NCBI GenBank assembly: GCA_947369165.1 | Contig: CANBKJ010000009.1 | Coordinates: 1-59,719, forward strand | From: an uncultured Lachnoclostridium sp. | Lineage (GTDB): Bacteria > Bacillota > Clostridia > Lachnospirales > Lachnospiraceae | Length of the DNA: 59,719 nt | Reading direction: 5' to 3' | Shown here: positions 55,632 to 59,719 of the stretch, piece after piece | How positions within the stretch are numbered: the stretch's first letter is position 1 | Layout of the letters: each line of letters begins with the position of its first letter | Translations under genes and position numbers: made by a program | Notes under the pieces: model-generated | What the model saw: the letters and a program-made list of their open reading frames with translations, nothing else | Told to the model about the DNA's origin: nothing | Databases searched by the model: none

Positions 55632-57815
55632 ATGTTTCGCAGACCATTGTTTGCTGTTTTTTTACTACAGATACTATTTATCGGTATATGGTATCATATA
55701 TCTGGCGGAGAAAAGACGCCCCCGCAGGAAGATATCCCGGTGGAATGCGAGGGGCGTGTGGGTGAGATACGCATCGGGACATCCGGAAAAGTGCTGGTAC
55801 TATCGGATGTAAAAGCAAAAAATAAGAACACAGGCAGGGAGATTCACACAGATCAGTGTATCGTCTATGATTTTTCAGATAAACTTCTATTTTCAAATTC
55901 CAAGATCGGAAATACAATCCATATTCAGGGAGTATATTCTACCTTTCAAACGGTCTCAAATCCTGGCGGTTTTGATGAAGACTTGTATTATAAAAGCCAG
56001 GGGATAAGCGCAAAAATCTTTGCCGAATCATTGGAGATAGTCAATAATCGTTTGGATCCCATCCGGCATGGCTTGTTCCTGCTGCGCCAGCGGGCGATGG
56101 AACAACTTCTGGCGGTGATGGAAGAGCGGGATGCGGGTGTGCTTGGTGCCATGATACTGGGAGAAAAATCTTATCTTCCGGCGGACAGGAAAGATCAGTT
56201 TCAGAAAACGGGTATCGGACATCTGCTGGCGATCTCAGGACTTCATGTGTCACTGCTGGGCGCTGGTCTGTTCTTTTTTCTACGCAGCTACTGCCTTCCC
56301 ATGAGACAGGCTGTGGTTGTCACGGTAGTTTTTCTATTCTTATATGGGCAGTTTACGGGATTTCCGGTGGCGACAGAACGGGCTGTGTTGATGATGGCCT
56401 GCGGGCTTTTTGCCAGGTATACCGGCAGGTGTTATGATGCACTTTCGGCGATGGCGCTCAGCGGGATCATCACGTTATTACAGCAGCCGCTCCAGCTGTT
56501 TCAGTGTGGATTTATTCTTTCCTATACGGCCATAGCAGGAATTGTCCTGTTTTCTCCGGTGATGGAAAAACTCGGTCCCTATTTTAAGAAAAATGGACTG
56601 CGGGGAAGGATTCTACAGGCTGTGTTGTCTTCTGTCTCCGTATTTATGGTTACCGTGCCGGTGATGCTCTGGTTTTTTTATGAGATATCTCCTTATTCTA
56701 TTCTGGCAAATCTTGTGGTTCTTCCCCTGCTTTCCCTGCTGGTGGGAGCAGGTGTATTCGGATGCATTCTATCATTCTTCTGGAAGGCAGCAGGGGGCTT
56801 TCTTCTTTCTACGGTTCATTATATCCTAAGATTTTATGAAATGGTATGTCTGGCAGTGGAGGAACTTCCGGGACGCAGTGTTGTGACCGGACGCCCGGCG
56901 CCAGAATTAGTTTTGTTATATTATGTGGTTCTTGTGGGGGGCATCTTTCTGTATTTGAAATGTGAGAAAAAATGGATTGCCACTGTCGCAGGTATGCTTC
57001 TGGCTGGAATTTTTTTTCTTTTTCCGCCCGACGTTCCTTTTTTGTACATGCAGCTGGATGTGGGACAGGGGGATTGTTCTGTGATATTGTGCGGAGAGAA
57101 AACTTATTTGATCGATGGTGGAAGCACAACTCAAAATGAGGTGGGGAAATATGTAATCTCAAAATGCCTCAAGTATTTTGGAAGGAGCCAGATCGATGCT
57201 GTATTTATTACCCACAGCGACGCTGATCACACGAATGGGATTCTGGAGCTGGCGGTGAATCAGAAAAATTTGGGCATAAAGATTGAAAAAATAATTATGC
57301 CCGGAATACAAAAGATAGATGAGGGATATAAAAGGTTATACCGCAGTTTTCGGTCTTATAATATAAGTGTAAATAGAATGAAAAAAGGAGACGTGCTGTC
57401 CTGCCAGGAACTTCGTATCCGCTGTGTCCATCCAACCCCGGAGTATGAATGGGAAAGTGAAAACGATTATTCCCTGACACTGGACATTACATACCGGGAT
57501 CTGAGGATTCTGGCGACAGGAGACCTGGAACAGGAGGGTGAAACAGCGGTCGGTGATCTGCGGGGCGGCTATGATCTGCTGAAAGTGGGGCACCATGGCT
57601 CAAAAACTTCTACTTCCCAGGAATTTCTTGCGATGGTATCACCCCGCTATGCGGTGATTTCTGCAGGTAAGAAGAACCGGTATGGACATCCGTCTCCGGA
57701 GACAGTAAAGAAGCTCAGAAATGCCGGCGTGCGGATCAGAAATACTATGGAATGCGGGGCTGTGTTTGCGGAATGGCGCTCAGGAAAGAGAATTTATGTT
57801 TTTCGGGAAAAATAA
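55632..57815 (+). CDS. comEC: DNA internalization protein ComEC/Rec2
   Basis: 727 residues: N-terminal DUF4131-like domain, competence domain with about ten membrane helices (about 165-470; GIGHLLAISGLHVSLLGAGL), and C-terminal metallo-beta-lactamase domain (about 475-727; QLDVGQGDCSVILCGEKTYL, THSDADHTNGI, KVGHHGSKTST). It forms the channel for single-stranded DNA. ATG 55632 follows AGGAGG. Intact, so DNA uptake is at least possible in this organism. Confidence 0.95.
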   Translation: MFRRPLFAVFLLQILFIGIWYHISGGEKTPPQEDIPVECEGRVGEIRIGTSGKVLVLSDVKAKNKNTGREIHTDQCIVYDFSDKLLFSNSKIGNTIHIQGVYSTFQTVSNPGGFDEDLYYKSQGISAKIFAESLEIVNNRLDPIRHGLFLLRQRAMEQLLAVMEERDAGVLGAMILGEKSYLPADRKDQFQKTGIGHLLAISGLHVSLLGAGLFFFLRSYCLPMRQAVVVTVVFLFLYGQFTGFPVATERAVLMMACGLFARYTGRCYDALSAMALSGIITLLQQPLQLFQCGFILSYTAIAGIVLFSPVMEKLGPYFKKNGLRGRILQAVLSSVSVFMVTVPVMLWFFYEISPYSILANLVVLPLLSLLVGAGVFGCILSFFWKAAGGFLLSTVHYILRFYEMVCLAVEELPGRSVVTGRPAPELVLLYYVVLVGGIFLYLKCEKKWIATVAGMLLAGIFFLFPPDVPFLYMQLDVGQGDCSVILCGEKTYLIDGGSTTQNEVGKYVISKCLKYFGRSQIDAVFITHSDADHTNGILELAVNQKNLGIKIEKIIMPGIQKIDEGYKRLYRSFRSYNISVNRMKKGDVLSCQELRIRCVHPTPEYEWESENDYSLTLDITYRDLRILATGDLEQEGETAVGDLRGGYDLLKVGHHGSKTSTSQEFLAMVSPRYAVISAGKKNRYGHPSPETVKKLRNAGVRIRNTMECGAVFAEWRSGKRIYVFREK

Positions 57816-57839
57816 TAAAGTGACGAATGAAGTGCGTAT

Positions 57840-57904
57840 TGTCGAATTTTGTCGTTTTATGTCGAACACTAGTTCTTGTAGAATTATATATAATTATGTA
57901 TAAT
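57840..57904 (+). promoter_or_regulatory. Promoter with three phased Spo0A boxes (copy 2)
   Basis: TGTCGAA (57840), TGTCGTT (57850) and TGTCGAA (57860) start exactly ten bases apart; the first and third are perfect Spo0A boxes. TTGTAG (57876-57881), a 17-base spacer and TATAAT (57899-57904) follow. The predicted leader holds CCCGACG...CGTCGGG (about 57935-57979) enclosing TCTCAGGAGA and GAGAA/TTCTC stems. It now drives only a broken gene. Confidence 0.7.
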
Positions 57905-58014
57905 TAAGATATTGTAACAATATTCTTACACTATCCCGACGTCTCAGGAGAAAACTGGTTCTCTGTTGGCACCGTCGGGCAAAATGACAGACAAAAAGGA
58001 TCGGGGGAACAGGA

Positions 58015-58308
58015 TGAAAAAGAACACAGAAAAAAACAAAAAGATCATACTGGGCGGCCTGCTGGCAGGCGGTCTGGTGCTGGCTTCCTATTATGGCACC
58101 GGCCTGCAGAAAGAACAGGAGACCAGGGCGGATGCCGCCATATCGGAAGCAGTCCAGACAGATGCCTCCATCACTGGAGAGATACCGGCAAAAAGAGACA
58201 GGTTCGCCAAGCAGTTTGCCATGTCGGACGGAAGCTATACTTGCCGTTACATACTCTATGCCGGTCCATTATAAAAGAAACGGTACATGGAAAGAAATCG
58301 ACGGTTAA
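58015..58308 (+). pseudogene. N-terminal fragment of an RHS/wall-associated-like secreted protein
   Basis: ATG 58015 opens a signal-like start (MKKNTEKNKKIILGGLLAGG and on to LVLASYYG) and a mature part ending FAKQFAMSDGSYT. A frameshift near 58240 then breaks the frame (stop at 58272), while the shifted frame continues AVTYSMPVHYKRNGTWKEID. That stretch matches the N-terminal pattern (DGSY...Y..PVHY...G.W.EIDN) of large Firmicute proteins with DNRLRE/RHS repeats, normally thousands of residues long. Only the first 90 residues remain here. Confidence 0.65.
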
Positions 58309-58309
58309 T

Positions 58310-58587
58310 CCAAGGATTTTTCCCGCCGTTTCGTTGTTATATACATAATCATAGGATGTGCCTGTCACAACGACTTCGCCAACTTTCTTTCCTCCGTCAT
58401 AAATACAAACCAGATATTCTTTGGCATTGTCTATCGCATTCCAAGGGATAGTTACTTTGTCCTGTCCTTTGATAGCTGTCGGTTCCGGAATGACAAGACA
58501 AACCGCTTTTTCAAGTGGAGAGTATAATTTCCCGTTCCCTTATTCTTCACACTGACCTTTAGGTATTTCCTGTCGTTATATGCCCCG
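58310..58587 (-). pseudogene. Inverted FN3-like fragment of a surface protein
   Basis: On the minus strand two overlapping frames give DRKYLKVSVKNKGTGNYTL and, after a shift near 58520, KAVCLVIPEPTAIKGQDKVT, then WNAIDNAKEYLVCIYDGGKK and VGEVVVTGTSYDYVYNNETA, the look of a fibronectin type III-like domain from a large secreted protein. It has no start or stop of its own and joins the transposase remnant on one side and the RHS-like fragment (opposite strand) on the other, so the locus has been rearranged. Confidence 0.6.
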
Positions 58588-59261
58588 GTAAGTCCGTTTG
58601 TGACAATGCCAAACTTAAAGACATGCAGAAATGCCCGTTGATATAGAGCTGTTTGATCTCCTGATTGGCAGAAGCATGGGAAGGCATGGAAGTGTATGTA
58701 GCAGCATAAGGGTTGTAATTCTTATCGAAGCCCATAGTTTTTGCATAAACATTTAACCGTTTGATGATCCGGTTCGCATATTTGGGATTATTTTCAGTAA
58801 CCCAGGCTTCGATGCCGGAAGTATCAAAGATGGTCATGTCAGCTTCAGCAGAATCAACAGCCTGACATATGGGTTCGGTAATATCAACAAGGTTATCAAA
58901 CACAGCTGTAAGTCTTCTAGGAAAACCTGTTTGGATCTGGTGATTTTAGAGGCATCGGGGACTTTAGTAAACCCACAGAACTCTCTTAAAGGTTTGGAAT
59001 AGTGGAGAAAAGTAAGCAGAAGCTGGTTTGTGGGAATGGAAAAAATACGTTGGATAATTAAAGCCCAGAGCAGGGCATGTAAAGGGTATTTACGGGTTCT
59101 GCCCGTTGAAGCATAGAAGTGGTTACGGAAGGTAACCGGAATAATTTCATCAAGATGGATATGTTGCTCTAATAGAGAAAGAAACTGAGGTTTGTCATCT
59201 TCAAAAATAGTCTGGCAATCTTCAAAATATCTGCCAAAGAAAGCTGTTTATATGGTATCAG
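58588..59261 (-). mobile_element. Transposase remnant (IS1182/IS4-like), frameshifted
   Basis: Minus-strand reading from a non-standard CTG at 59261, with AAGGAG upstream, gives IPYKQLSLADI, then after a shift near 59226 FEDDKPQFLSLLEQHIHLDE, FYASTGRTRKYPLHALLWAL and REFCGFTKVPDASKITR; after a second shift near 58904 MFDNLVDITEPICQAVDSAE and DMTIFDTSGIEAWVTENNPK; after a third near 58608 FKFGIVTNGL. This follows a DDE transposase of the IS1182/IS4 type. The C-terminal half and the left end are missing. No terminal inverted repeats could be assigned. Confidence 0.75.
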
Positions 59262-59375
59262 AATAACTCCTTTCTTAGATAGCGTTTTATAGTTTTTTAG
59301 CAACTCTATTATACCATATCCGGTGAGGAGTTATTTGTTTTTTGTAACAATAAATGCTGTATTTATGCGGTCTGT

Positions 59376-59392
59376 GGCGTTTCGCAAACGCC
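59376..59392 (+). other. Perfect hairpin upstream of the metallophosphoesterase gene
   Basis: GGCGTTT-CGC-AAACGCC, a perfect 7-bp stem with a three-base loop, 40 bases before the next start codon. It could be a small operator, the end of the lost insertion element, or a transcript-stabilising hairpin. Confidence 0.4.
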
Positions 59393-59431
59393 TATATAGT
59401 ATGTTTATCTAATGAGGAGGCTGGGGAAATT

Positions 59432-59719
59432 ATGAAGTGGATGCACATATCAGATATTCATTTTAATTTGAAGGGGTACGATGCGAAGAATATAAGAGAA
59501 CAACTTTTGGTAAAGTTAAAGGAATTGGAATTGAAATTAGATTTTATATTGATTACTGGGGATTGTCTATTTAGATTTGGTAAGGAATCGTTGAATCAAA
59601 AAGAAGTAATCAATTATATTAAGGAGATTGCTTCCACTTGTGGATGTTCAAATAGAAAAGTATATATTTGTCCAGGAAATCATGATATTGATAGAGAGAA
59701 TGGTTCTAGGAATGAACTC
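59432..59719 (+). CDS. Metallophosphoesterase, N-terminal part (cut by window end)
   Basis: At least 96 residues, continuing past the window. Calcineurin-like motifs are clear: MHISDIHF (metal ligands Asp and His), FILITGDCLF (second Asp; Cys replaces the usual Leu) and YICPGNHDIDRE. GAGGAGG lies before ATG 59432. Codon use is AT-rich compared with com genes, and the gene follows a dead insertion element, so recent gain is plausible. Enzymes of this family act on nucleotides, phosphoproteins or nucleic acid; the substrate is unknown. Confidence 0.82.
   Translation, partial: MKWMHISDIHFNLKGYDAKNIREQLLVKLKELELKLDFILITGDCLFRFGKESLNQKEVINYIKEIASTCGCSNRKVYICPGNHDIDRENGSRNEL

Noticed and set aside
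14477..57979. The two Spo0A-box units as ends of one large mobile element
   Set aside because: The 43 kb between them is mostly core chromosome (dnaG, rpoD, rnpB, ruvAB, leuCD), so they are independent copies.

Overview
The window looks like chromosome from a Gram-positive anaerobe of the class Clostridia, most likely family Lachnospiraceae. This is inferred from family-typical genes (DUF4321, DUF5685 and DUF6033 proteins, a TGS-linked nucleoside kinase, the dgt-dnaG-rpoD-trmK block), strong AGGAGG-type ribosome binding sites, Spo0A-box-like promoter words (TGTCGAA), and lipoprotein and cell-wall genes. No species call is possible from sequence reading alone. Nearly every gene is on the + strand; clear exceptions are the DUF4321 gene, an RNase H-like exonuclease, a LysR regulator and a dead transposase.

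Layout. 0-0.75 kb: an XRE/LytTR regulator pair. 0.78-1.26 kb: a strong promoter followed by about 450 nt of nested hairpins. 1.26-10.6 kb: histidine phosphatase, MATE transporter, prolyl-tRNA synthetase, a cobalamin-type methionine synthase without its reactivation domain, two family-2 glycosyltransferases and an LCP ligase. 10.6-12.35 kb: ilvN and ilvC. 12.36-12.69 kb: a second hairpin mosaic. 12.7-14.2 kb: HAD phosphatase and HD-GYP protein. 14.4-17.05 kb: an AT-rich accessory islet with a two-gene nuclease module (a small PD-(D/E)XK-like protein plus a DUF262/HNH protein of the GmrSD/SspE type), preceded by a promoter carrying three 10-bp-phased Spo0A-like words. 17.2-27 kb: core replication, transcription and RNA genes including RNase P RNA, M29 aminopeptidase and purE. 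27-32.2 kb: VOC protein, a two-component system and an ABC exporter. 32.2-42 kb: exonuclease, cardiolipin synthase, ruvAB, CDF transporter, then an uncharacterised zinc-ribbon/DUF5685/J-domain/membrane cluster, yqeY with a duplicated tail, and DUF6033. 42-44.9 kb: LysR regulator divergent from leuCD, with a well placed operator-like dyad.

45-51.8 kb is accessory and decaying: an LRR surface protein, an Ig-like secreted protein broken by one in-frame stop, a RelBE-type toxin-antitoxin pair, a truncated Fic gene, a multiply frameshifted methyltransferase, DUF2164, a YdcZ-type transporter and a 159-bp tandem repeat array whose hairpin arms change in a compensating way. 51.9-57.8 kb: comEA, response regulator, histidine kinase, GerMN lipoprotein and comEC in one direction, suggesting that DNA uptake is coupled to envelope sensing. 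57.8-59.3 kb: a second copy of the phased Spo0A-like promoter, fragments of an RHS/wall-associated-like secreted protein, and a transposase with at least three frameshifts. The window ends inside a metallophosphoesterase gene.

Strongest candidates for something new: the two-gene nuclease module at 14.8-17.0 kb, the covarying repeat array at 51.2-51.8 kb, the hairpin mosaics at 0.8 and 12.4 kb, and the duplicated promoter/leader unit at 14.48 and 57.84 kb.
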